From: Eublepharis macularius
Lineage: Eukaryota > Chordata > Lepidosauria > Squamata > Eublepharidae
DNA length: 64,000 nucleotides
Direction of reading: 5' to 3'
Assembly: GCF_028583425.1 (NCBI RefSeq)
Contig: NC_072806.1
Span: forward strand, 32,844,001-32,908,000
The position numbers and the translations under genes were made by a program. How positions within the stretch are numbered: position 1 is the first letter of the stretch; each line of letters opens with the position of its first letter. Under the pieces are notes generated by a model, which was given only the letters and a program-made list of their open reading frames with translations, was not told the origin of the DNA and did not search any database. Shown here in pieces: positions 54,822 to 64,000 of this stretch.

Positions 54822-56000
54822 CAGGGGTGGCCAAACTTGCTTAACGTAAGAGCCATATAGAATAAATGTCAGATGTTAGAGAGCCGCCAGACACGATGCA
54901 TTGAAGTGACTTCAGAGGAAGAGGTGGGTTTGGAGGGAGTGCCTTGAAAGTGACATCACAGGAAGGGGTGGGGTTAGGAAATGCCATCAGATGACCTTTG
55001 ACCTGGAAGTGACATCACGACATGACATCACTATTGTGATGTCACATCCTTGCTAGGCACACCCGCCCCGCCCCCCCAAGCTTCCTGGCTCCAGCCCCAA
55101 AGTCCCCAGGTATTTTCCAAGTCAGTCCTGGCAATCCCAACGTTGTTATTGAAAATATGCAAATTTGCATTTTATTACCAAAAATGAAAACAAAAGTGGT
55201 AAAAACAGATATTGCTAATGATATCTATTCTAGTACTTACTTAAAACATGGACAAAAATATGTAAACCAATTAAATTTGAGATACTTACTGGCTATTTAC
55301 TGCTAGTAGAAATCTTGTTGTCTTGGCTGTGAGTCATCGAAAATCTGCCTGATATGTTGCCAGGGCTGTACGAATTAGCATCGTCAGATGTCGATTTGTC
55401 AGGACTGCACAATGCTTTGACTTCACAAACGTCATTACAGAATACAGTGATTCACAGCAGTATGTTGTGCTGAAAATTGAGATGAGTCGTGTGCTGGTTT
55501 TCTTCAGTTCAGGATATTTTATTTCTGGAATTTGCCTCCAGAACTCAATTGTAGATTGGGATTTATGGATCGTCTTCACACCCAGGTCCTCCTGTAATTC
55601 AAATAGTTCCATTTCCACAGCGGATGATTCTGTAACCAGGGGTTTGGGAATTGGACAGCCATCTTTGATTACATCAACTGTGAATGGATTTACAAGAAAG
55701 GTGAAGCAGGGTTTCAGATTTTGCAAGTCCTCAAACCTTTCTTGGAAACTATCAAGTAGTCCCTGTAATTTATCTTTATATTCTTCCAATTTGTAGTCTT
55801 TTATTTCAATATTAGGGAATGTGTTGACTCCTTTTCAGATTGGGAAAGTGAATGAAATTTCTTGACAATATGTCTCTTTTAAAAACTCTTCTTAATTTAC
55901 TCTGAAAACTGAAAATAGTCCGAGTAAACGATAATGATTGTAGTAATCTAATGTGATGGAATCTGATGTTGTATCTAAAACTTGAAGCTGGCAAAGGCAA
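54822..56000 (-). mobile_element. hAT DNA transposon remnant, one end and decayed transposase
   Basis: The plus-strand edge CAGGGGTGGCCAAACTTGCT, then TAACGTAAGAGCCATATAGA, is a typical hAT terminus. Transposase coding lies inside, on the minus strand. The opposite terminus was not found, so the element is truncated near 56000. Confidence 0.7.
55334..55789 (-). pseudogene. hAT transposase C-terminal part, decayed
   Basis: A 151-codon frame ends with the hAT dimerisation (hATC) pattern: FWRQIPEIKYPELKK, then TRLISIFSTTYCCESLYSVM, KSKH and LTNRHL. Upstream coding continues in shifted frames to about 56000 (FKRDI...FIHFPNLKRSQHIP), so it is broken. Similar to the hAT-derived EPM2AIP1/ZBED-type proteins, as expected for a shared transposase origin. 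Confidence 0.7.
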
Positions 56001-56811
56001 GATAAGAAACAGCGAGATAATGGCTGCTGTGGGAGAGCCATATAAAGGTATCTAGGTCAGAGGATGTATTAGAACAACCCACAAGAAGCCAGGAAGCTTT
56101 GTGAAGATATCTCGCAAAACCAGAGTGCAGGCTTTAATTTCTTTTCTCTGCCACCTCCAATGGAGTTTTTTAAAATATATTTTTGTCTAAATTTTACCGA
56201 CTAACTATATATAAACTCATTCAAGACGTTGTAGGGCTAAGCCTCAACTGCCTAATCCACAAGTACGCTAGTTAACCTAAAGTGTTTGGATCAAAAAACT
56301 GATTTACTGTCAATGGTTTTAGTGGAAGCTGACACTGTGATAATAAAAAAAAATCCAGTTATTTGCTAATATATACCTTCTGAGTTATGTATTTAGAATT
56401 CATGCACCCGCTAAATTAGATCAAATCCATTGCTGGGTTGAAAATGGGGTGCTGTCAGACAAAATATTAGACATATTTCATTTATATGAGTGAGATAAAG
56501 AGTGTGTGCATTGTTTGACCAGTGGAAACAGTGGAAACACACTCACTGTATTTGGATCAGTTAAAATCTTCATTTCAGGATTAAACAGGGTGGGGTGTGA
56601 GTTTCTGCTGTTCAGAGCAGAAGCCAGCCGTACACAGTATTTGTTACATTATAAACCCACTTCTTTCCTTTTCTCAGAGCAGATCTTCAACTTCTGCTTA
56701 AAATACAAAGGCTGTTTTTAAAGAACATGCTTGATGAATTTTGAAGTGCATAAATATGGCACTGTAAATAATAAAGGGGCACTGGAGATGGCTGGTCCAT
56801 TTGAAGTATAG
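56001..56811. other. Intergenic; nothing recognised
   Basis: AT-rich, no repeat or exon named. Confidence 0.45.
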
Positions 56812-56975
56812 GTTTGGTGTAGTGGTTAAGAGCAGCAGGACTCTAATCTGGAGAAACAGGTTTGATTCCCCACTCCTCCACTTGAAGCCAGCTGGGTGAC
56901 CTTGGGCTAGTCACAGCTTCTAGGAGCTCTCTCAGCCCCACCCACCTCACAGGGTGTATAAGTCAAATGTTGTTG
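56812..56975 (+). repeat. MIR-like CORE-SINE, best-preserved copy
   Basis: The tRNA-like head has an A box-like TGGTGTAGTGGTTAAGAGC and a B box-like GGTTTGATTCCC. The core AGCTGGGTGACCTTGGGCTA, then GTCAC follows, and CCTCACAGGGTG near the end. Confidence 0.8.
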
Positions 56976-57003
56976 TTGTTAATAACAACAACAACAACAA
57001 CAT
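56963..57003. repeat. (GTT)n/(AAC)n hairpin
   Basis: CAAATGTTGTTGTTGTT is followed, after AAT, by AACAACAAC...ACATTTG, an almost exact inverted repeat. It lies where the SINE tail meets the next repeat. Confidence 0.85.
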
Positions 57004-57105
57004 TTGATTTATATACCGCCCTTCAGGATAACTTAATGTCCACTCAGAGCGGTTTACAAAGTATGCTACTATTATCCCCACAACAAAACACCACAGGAGA
57101 CTGTT
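57003..57105 (+). repeat. Dispersed repeat, TTTATATACCGCCC family
   Basis: GATTTATATACCGCCCTTCA then CACTCAGAGCGGTTTACAAA, like the starts at 50225 and 52640. Confidence 0.6.
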
Positions 57106-57364
57106 GTTTGCCCCATTGGGAGTTCCATGTACTCTGATGTGACAAGTACACCTAGATTTCCCGAATGGGCAAATAGTCCCCACTGCAGGCCTTTTCAGGT
57201 TTGGGAAATTTGGAAAGTCCCCGCTCCTTGTGTGCCATGTTCCCAATCCAGATCAGGTACATGGAACTTGCAGTGTATGTCTGGTAAAACATAATGTGTC
57301 GACTGCCCTCAGATGTCACAAACTAACCAGAGTTTGATCAAGATGGGAAGCCAATAGTCTGTAG

Positions 57365-57515
57365 CAGTAGAAAAGAGCAAGAGTCCAGTAGCACCTATAC
57401 GACTAACAAAATTTGTGGCAGGGTATGAGCTTTCACAAAGAAGTGAGCTGTGTGACTCCACAAATTTTGTTAGTCTTATAGGTGCCACTGAACTCTTGTT
57501 TTTTTCTACTAACCA
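57365..57515. repeat. GTAGCACCTATACGAC palindrome, short form
   Basis: AAGAGCAAGAGTCCAGTAGC and CTTATAGGTGCCACTGAACTC arms around ACAAAATTTGTGG and its inverse. Confidence 0.75.
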
Positions 57516-58745
57516 GAGTTTGTTCACAATGAGATTATGCTTAGTTTATTCTCAAGCCCTCCTTCCCTCTTCTATTTATGCATGGAGCGTGACTGAAGAC
57601 TTCCTGGTTTCAGAAGAAGCTGTTAGTTTAATTCCAGGTGGTTGTTGTGACGTCCGATTGCAAATACTTCAACAAATTGGAGGCTGACTATGTTTTTCTT
57701 CAATAAGCAAGATTTTAAATTGGAATTGAAATGTGGTTTAGAATCCTTGTCACTGCAAAAAAACCAACCCCCCCACCCCCCCGCACAAAACAAAGCCTCA
57801 ATTTGTGGAAGGACCCCAACATCACAGGGAAATGAAAACTTCCTCCATCAGTTGGCACTGCACGGGAGGAGAAGGAAGGTGGGGGGTCAGGATGGGTCCT
57901 CAGAATCACTGCCTTCGCACACACACACCGTGCCAAAACCAAGCAACGGCAGTCCCTTGCCTTGTGTGAGGTAGGTGGGAGCTGTTGGTGGAAGCCAGCA
58001 GCCTGAGCCCTGGATGGGGTGAGCACACACAGCTACTGCCAAGCTGGCTGCCCGTCCCAGACACAGCGGGTGCTGCTGCACTTCTTCTTTCCTCCATCTG
58101 TCAGGCAGGACATTGGTGGTCAGGGGCTTCCATAACATGAAGTGGAGCCCCCCCCCCACACCCAGTATGATGAAACAGAAGCTGATTTTGTATTTTACAA
58201 TGGAAGGAAAGAAACAGTACCCATCCCTGTCAGCAGATCTGGGCCGATTCCAGATGGGCACTAATAAAGCGAGTGCTTTCGCTTTTTCACCGTTCAAACC
58301 CGTTCACACCCGTCATATCCCGTCCCATCTTACCTGCGCTTCATGGCGCCTTGTTGCGTGATATAGGCTGCCGGTGTGAACATCCGAGTACGGGTTTGTA
58401 CTGTTCGCGACGCCCCGTCACCGCTCAGAGGCCTGCCCCTTTCCCCCCCGCCGGCCGATGGCGAGGCCATTTTTTTTTTTAAAAAACCGGGCGCAATTTG
58501 CGCAAGAACGGGAATGCGTTGGTCGATGTGCGAAAATGTTGCTTCCAACCAGCTCCCGCAGAGAGTGTGTTGAGTGCTCTATTCTCTAATTCTGTTATCC
58601 TATTGCATTGTTTGTTGGTTGTTTTATGCTGTCTGCACTGTTTATATTGTGTAACCCACCTTGAGTCTCAGTGAGAAAAGCAGGACTGTAAGTAGAGTAA
58701 AGTAAATAAATAAATATCTGTAGTTTGAGGAAGGGATAAGGAGTA
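57516..58745. other. Intergenic; GC-rich patch at about 58244-58560
   Basis: The patch begins GGGCCGATTCCAGATGGGCA, like the GGGCC-ended MITEs at 60303 and 62036, but its far end is not identified. 58600-58720 is a LINE 3' end (TGTAACCCACCTTGAGTCTC, then AAATAAATAAAT). The rest is unrecognised. Confidence 0.4.
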
Positions 58746-59128
58746 GAGATGGGCACAAACTGGAAAAAACCTAACCATGTGGTTCATGGTTCATCAAATT
58801 TTACAAACCATGAACCACAAACTTTCACGAACCTGCCCCCCGGTTTGCAAACCGGTTCATTTGGTTCGTGAAAACAGCACATCCAGGTTAGAAAATCATC
58901 ACTTCTGGGTCAGCAGATCTGCAGGAAGTCCATCCCCTGTTGCTTAGGAAACTGACTGATTGGCACCAGGCTGTCTGCAGTGATGAACCAAAAAACTAAC
59001 CAAACGAACCAGCCTAAAGTTTGTGACGGTTCGTCAGAAATGGGCTCTAACAAATCGCTGGTTCGCAAACCACGAACTGGCCTGGTTCATCATGAATTTT
59101 GGTTCGTATTTTTGTTCATGTCCATCTC
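58746..59128. mobile_element. Palindromic MITE, GAGATGGGCACAAAC ends
   Basis: Ends GAGATGGGCACAAAC and GTTCATGTCCATCTC. The interior has many GGTTCGTG/CACGAACC alternations. Superfamily not determined because no clear duplication is visible. Confidence 0.65.
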
Positions 59129-59409
59129 AAATAAGGAGACAGATTAATGGTTGTTGTTTGAGCTGGGAAGGAGAAGAAGAAAGAATTGTGAGCTGATCAG
59201 ATGTGAAATGCCTTGCAATGCGGTCCCACTGTTTGGGAATTTGATGTGAGACTTGCAGTTGTGCTGTTTTTTTACTCTCAATACTCTTGCAACTCAAGAA
59301 AAATGGTGAGTTGGCTCCTACCCGTTTTTCTGAGGGTGAAAAAGGAGGTGAGGTTCCTTTTGGCCACTGAAAAGTCTATGCTAGAAATTTTTAGCAGATG
59401 CTACAATGT

Positions 59410-59619
59410 AGGGTAGCCAACCTGTAGATGGGGACTGGAGATTTCCTGGAATTACAACTGATCTCCAGACTACGGAAATCACATCTCTTGGAGAAAATGG
59501 CTCCTGTGGAGGATACTCACATTATACGCCAATGAGATCTCATCGCTCTACCAACCCTGCCCCCCCTAGGCTGTACCCCCAAATCTCCAAGAATTTCCAA
59601 ATTGGAATTGGCAACCTTG
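59410..59619. mobile_element. MITE with AGGGTAGCCAACCT ends
   Basis: Ends AGGGTAGCCAACCTG and GGAATTGGCAACCTT are inverted. TGGAGATTTCCTGGAATTAC and AATCTCCAAGAATTTCC inside are also inverted. Confidence 0.65.
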
Positions 59620-60302
59620 CTGGCTAGGGATAGAATTCTGAGGCAAACAGGGTTCCTCGGCACACAGTTCGAAATCCTCTGCTATCCTATTGCATTTGAT
59701 CTCTCCCATCTGTGTCCAGTGTTTATACCTTTTTGTTAGTTCACCTATCAGAGTGAAATGCTCTGGTTATCATTGGTTAATAGAAGCATTGTTCTGCACA
59801 ACGTTTTGTTGATCCCAATTCAGAATGTGTCATATTACTTTTTTCTTTATTTTTCCTTCCCCAGAGGAGACCTTGGGGTCTTTCCCATTGAGATTTTTGC
59901 AGCTTGGATGCCAAACTGCAGAGGGTTCCCCTCCCCCCCCCAAGCTTCCTCATGAGTGACCTCATTTTCTATTTGTTGTTTTTCTGAGGTTTCCTCATGT
60001 TTCCTCTGTGCACAGAGAAACGACAAGGAGACTACAGAAAGATAACAAACGCTGTAGTTCAGCACCCAAATGGCCGGAAACCCTCTGAGTGAAAGACCTC
60101 CTTGTTATCAAAATGTTGACCCTTCTGCAAATATTTTTGATATTGTGTGGCCCTGAAAAGCTGCATTCTAAGACAAGCTCTGTGGAACCTTCTCTTTTAT
60201 GAAAGACCCAAGTGTGTGTGTGGGGTGGGGTGGGGTGGGGGGACAGCGTTTCTTGTGTGAAACAGAATTCACTCTTTATTTTAATTATATGAAATTGAAG
60301 CT
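59620..60302. other. Intergenic; G-rich run at about 60205-60242
   Basis: A GT repeat passes into three GGGGT units. Otherwise nothing recognised. Confidence 0.5.
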
Positions 60303-60527
60303 GGGCCATTTTCACACGTCTTCCTCTCCCGCAAAATAGCACAAAACTCACGGACCGACGTGCCTTCATGGCACGATTTTCCATCTTGACTTTGCTTCGT
60401 GGCGCGTTTTCTGATGTCATCGCGCCACGAAGCAAAGTCATGTTGGGAAATCACGCCATGAAGGCACGTCATTCCTTAAGTTTTGCGCTATTTTTCGGGA
60501 GAAGGAGAAGACGTGTGAAAACGGCCC
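60303..60527. mobile_element. Palindromic MITE, GGGCCATTTTCACACGTC ends
   Basis: Ends GGGCCATTTTCACACGTCTT and AAGACGTGTGAAAACGGCCC. The centre TGCTTCGTGGCGCG...CGCGCCACGAAGCA is also inverted. CpG content is high for an intergenic element. Confidence 0.75.
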
Positions 60528-62035
60528 TGGTTTCTGTCATATTTAAGTTTATTGCTAACGGTTCAAGACTATTGTTGAGGTTGTAGAGTAGTCAAGGTTT
60601 GGGCCACTGGAATTTTGCTCAGGCTTTCTTCAACAATGGGATGGGTTGAAGTCATAACTTAAACCCTTCTGCGACTTTCCATCCTCTCCCTTCTGCCACT
60701 GAGGTAAAAGTCAGGACCAGGTTAAATGATACTTAGAACATGAGTAGTCACACGTGGGGAACTAAAGATCCAAAGTGATCGGGGGCTTGATTCAGCTCAG
60801 GACTCGGAGCACAGCTCAGGGGGAGGTAGGGCCAGGGCCGGCACGCCCACTGAGGCCAGGTAGGCGGTGGCCTCAGGGTGCGGGGTACCAGAAAGGGCAT
60901 CGGAGGAGGTGCAGGAGGCGGGAGCGCGCACCACGGAGCTGCAGCCTCCTAGCCCTCCCACCCCGCACCGCCGCCACCGCCAGCACACCCCCCCGGCCGG
61001 GCACAGCAGCCGTGGGCAGGCATCTGTGACAGCGCAGGGCAACTGGGCAGGAGAGCTGGGAGGCCACCTGCACGCTGTCCCAGCTGCCTGCCGCAGCAAT
61101 CGAGCTGGCAGCACACGCGCACCCATGATGACGTCACACATGACATCAACACGCAGGCCTGTGCGTGCGTCCATGCGTGCGCACGCGCCTGGCCTGCCAG
61201 CCGGCTGCAAGTGCCAAAAACCCTGGCGTTACTGCTGGTTAGGGCTTTGGCCTTCCCTTCTGCACCATTTTCCTGAGCTGAAATGAATGCGGAGTGTTAT
61301 GTATAAGGGAGCCTTAGCTTTATAGCTTATTGTAACCATCCGTTTCAGATTAAAGATCAATGTTGGTAATTGATAAAATCATGTATGTTGCTTTAAAGCA
61401 GGTAATTGAATGGATAGTAGGATCTTTAAATGGAATTGAGAGTAAGACTCTACGACCCCCACCTCACTGCGGAAAGGGTGTCCATTTGATTTCTGAAAGA
61501 GATCGTTTGCAATGCGCAAGCAACGTGCTTTAAGTCAGAAACAAAAGTGTAATGGTTGTAAGTAACACATGATTGATTAAGGTACAAATGTAATGCAGAT
61601 GATGTAACAAGGTAATGATATGTATATGTATTTGCCACACTGTGGGGTGCCACAGGGCAAACAGGCCATTTTATGCTCAGAAATATCATACGGGAGGGAA
61701 GGTTGAAGTCCCTCCTCCCTGCCCATGCCATGCTTCTTCTGAGCCAAATTGGGCCCTAGATTATTTGGAAACATTTAATTCTGCAGTGTTATATGTGGCT
61801 GCAGGTTGGGAGATCCCCAACCCATCTCACGTCACATACATCGTCTAGTTTGGCCCTTAGATTGCCTCCTCTGTACTCTTTCGCCAGCTTCCTTCAGATA
61901 ATGGTCAGCAGCGTATCTCCACTGAGATCCTGCGGATTCTCATTAAAAAAAATTTCATCTCAGAAGAGTTCAGAGATTTACCTTGTTTTCCGAGCAACTT
62001 CAGCCTACTAGATTGTGACTGTGCCCCACCGACTA
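60528..62035. other. Intergenic; GC-rich unclassified stretch at 60830-61250
   Basis: Begins CAGGGCCGGCACGCCCACTG, a hAT-end-like start. Carries CpG and CG-tetranucleotide runs (GCGTGCGTCCATGCGTGCGC). Long overlapping frames are due to composition. 61260-62030 is unrecognised. Confidence 0.4.
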
Positions 62036-62218
62036 GGGCCAAATCCACACTTACCGGCATAGTGCTAAACAGTCAGAATGATAGCGTCTTCCTGGCGCGT
62101 TTTATGACATCAACACACCACGATGCCAATCTCATGGTGCGATGATGTCAGAAAAAGCGCCAGAAAGACGCTATCATTCTGACTGTTTAGTGCTATGCCA
62201 GTAAGTGTGGATTCAGCC
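62036..62218. mobile_element. Palindromic MITE, GGGCCAAATCCACACTTAC ends
   Basis: Ends GGGCCAAATCCACACTTACC and TAAGTGTGGATTCAGCC. Arms TAAACAGTCAGAATGATAGC and its inverse. TA flanks both ends. Confidence 0.75.
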
Positions 62219-62328
62219 TAGAAGTCTAGGCCACAGATCACTGCCAACAGCAGATAAGCAAAATAATGCTGTGCCGGTTGGGTCAGTGCCACTCTAGCCC
62301 TCTGGGTCTGAGAGGCGATTAATGTAGG

Positions 62329-62709
62329 GATGCCAGGTCCCCCACCTGCTTGGTGGGAGGGTGGGGGACACCCATGCTTACCTTTTCATCTTTCCTGGGT
62401 GCTGCGCACGCGTGTTCCCACACCTCCAGGAAGTGACGTCATTGCGCAGGCGTGGGAGCACACATGCACTTCTCAGCAGGCTGATTTGGGCCTCAAACAG
62501 GCCCACTTAGGCCCGTTTAGTGCCAAAATTGACCTTCTGGGAAGTGCAGAAGCACTCTCAGGAACAGTGCAGTGATGTCACTCCCAGAGGTGAGGTCATC
62601 TCGCCGCCCTGGGAGCACTCTTGGGGCAGTGTTCCCCCACCTTTCCTCCCCCTCTGGCCAGGTGAGTAGAGGCAGGAGACGGAGGGTGGGAGCAAGAGAT
62701 GGCATCCCT
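62329..62709. mobile_element. MITE with GGGATGCCAGGTCCC ends
   Basis: Ends GGGATGCCAGG and GATGGCATCCC. GTGACGTCATTGCGC-type blocks inside. It sits immediately before an L2 fragment. Confidence 0.55.
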
Positions 62710-62722
62710 AAATTAATGCCTC

Positions 62723-63095
62723 CTTGATAGAGGGAGTTGTCGGCCCAGCCTTGAAACGGGATGTGGTGCGTTCACTTTTAAAAAAGCCTACCCTGGACCC
62801 AGGAGATTTCAACAACTATCGACCAGTCACAAATGCTCCATTTTTGAGCAAGGTGATTGAACGGGTAGTGGTTGAACAACTTCACGATTTCCTGGGTGAG
62901 GCAAATTGCTGGTTATGGGACTGAAACAGCCTTGATCGCCCTGGTGGATGACCTGTGCCGAGAGGTGGACAGAAGGAATACAACTCTGTTGATTCTCCTG
63001 GACCTTTCCATGGCTTTCGATAGCGTTAATCACGATATCGTTCTGGACTGCCTTTCTGGGCTGAGACTGGGAGGCACTGTTTTGCAGTGGTTTCA
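62723..63095 (+). mobile_element. L2-type LINE reverse-transcriptase fragment
   Basis: Frames give KRDVVRSLLKKPTLDPGDFN, NYRPVTNAPFLSKVIERVVV, TALIALVDDLCREVD and LLILLDLSMAFDSVNHDIV, with one frameshift near 62910. Same family as 20300-20725. Confidence 0.82.
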
Positions 63096-63466
63096 GGTAT
63101 GGTTCCCAAGTACCCACTGGTGGTGGCCAAACTTCCAACGGTTTTCTCCCAAGCCCCCCTATCACTGGTGGGATGTGGCAAGCCTCCTGGTGACTGTCTG
63201 CCACCAGCAAGCAATCCAGGCAAACATGCGGAGTGTGCTCTCCAAGCGGGGCACGATGACGTCACTTCCAGAAATGACATCATTGCCATGGCCTCGGGAT
63301 AGCTCCCGCTCTTCATGTGGGGCTGAAAGAATTGGCCCCGTGCAAAGCATGGTAGCCCTCTTGTGGCCAATGAGATGGTATCACTTCTGGAAGTGACATT
63401 ATTGTGCAGAGGCTGGAAGCACGAGTACTTCCCCTCTCCAGCAACCCAACCTGGAGACCAGGCAAC
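63096..63466. other. Unclassified repeat-like stretch
   Basis: Alternating GATGACGTCACTTCCAGAAA and CACTTCTGGAAGTGACATTA blocks are inverted to each other, suggesting a MITE interior. Ends not identified. Confidence 0.4.
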
Positions 63467-63980
63467 TGTCATGTATGCCAGCATACCTGCCAATATTGTG
63501 TTATGCATTTTGTGCTGATCATAACTTTGCCAAAGTTATATTCTGTATACTGCATATATCATCTGAGGGTGTCTTAACTGCTAACATAAAATGCAGGAGA
63601 GCCAGTGGGGCCTCTCCGTTATCTGTTGAAAATATTTACTTTCACATTTCAGGCAAGTGTCCTTGAAGGCGAGCTGCTTAGCAGCGACCGTTGTATCTTT
63701 TCCCAGAGACTGGGATATTTTCACTTTGTATTCCATCTAGCCCAGACTGGTCAGTTCCCATGTAGCTTCTTTCAGGTTTCGCGCCAGAATGTCAACAGAC
63801 CCCGTAGGACGGGAAGTTTCCCTATAATTAGTAATGCCTTTGTTTGAATTGTCACTTCTGCCAATTGCCACCTTTGTGTGAACATCCTGAACTGTATGGA
63901 TCTCAGTAAAATTACTTCAACTGAAACACCTGTGTGTTGACTGCGGAGAGCTTGAGGGACCTAACTGCCAGGGACTGACA
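63467..63980 (+). mobile_element. LTR, second copy of the TGTCATGTATGCC family
   Basis: 514 bp from TGTCATGTATGCC to CCAGGGACTGACA. Collinear with the broken copy at 29776-31376. No primer-binding site follows directly, so probably a solo LTR, but the window ends 20 bp later. Confidence 0.6.
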
Positions 63981-64000
63981 ACAATCTGACTTGGAGAGTA

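Noticed and set aside
60867..61286. 139-codon plus-strand frame
   Set aside because: GC-rich, with equally long frames on the opposite strand. No motif, and the segment starts like a transposon end.

Overview
This window is vertebrate nuclear DNA, most likely from a squamate reptile (gecko- or lizard-like). The evidence is spliced genes with long introns, one CpG island, and a repeat mix of CR1- and L2-type LINEs, an L1-like fragment, 5S-rRNA-headed and tRNA-Ala-headed SINEs, MIR-like CORE-SINEs, many palindromic hAT and Harbinger-type MITEs, and Penelope-like fragments. Species assignment is inference.

Two protein-coding genes are supported and lie head to head. On the minus strand, positions 11972 down to 937 hold six coding exons of RNFT1, an ER-membrane RING-type ubiquitin ligase. 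All junction phases match and about 314 residues are present; the RING-encoding exons lie beyond the left edge. On the plus strand, positions 13432-49307 hold a 13-exon gene whose 12 junctions all agree in phase. It encodes a predicted 609-residue protein that I do not recognise by name. Its last two thirds look like a degenerate TBC (Rab-GAP) fold lacking the usual catalytic Arg and Gln finger motifs. A CpG island at about 11.45-12.2 kb lies between the two starts and probably serves both.

Region by region: 1-12 kb is RNFT1 with repeat-bearing introns, including a dimeric tandem array at 10.8-11.4 kb. 12-13.4 kb is the intergenic region. 13.4-49.3 kb is the TBC-like gene, with large insertions in its introns: a Penelope-like palindrome 92 bp before exon 2, an L2 copy between two copies of the intron 2/exon 3 border, and an LTR broken by an L2 and by a 153-bp element carrying a hammerhead-ribozyme-like core. 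49.3-64 kb holds no gene I can support; it contains MITEs, SINEs, LINE pieces, two putative LTRs and a decayed hAT transposase.

The most interesting items are the unrecognised, probably GAP-dead TBC-like gene paired with RNFT1, the hammerhead-like core in a short mobile element with target-site duplications, and several MITE families whose superfamily can be read from their target-site duplications (8 bp for hAT, 3 bp for Harbinger-like).
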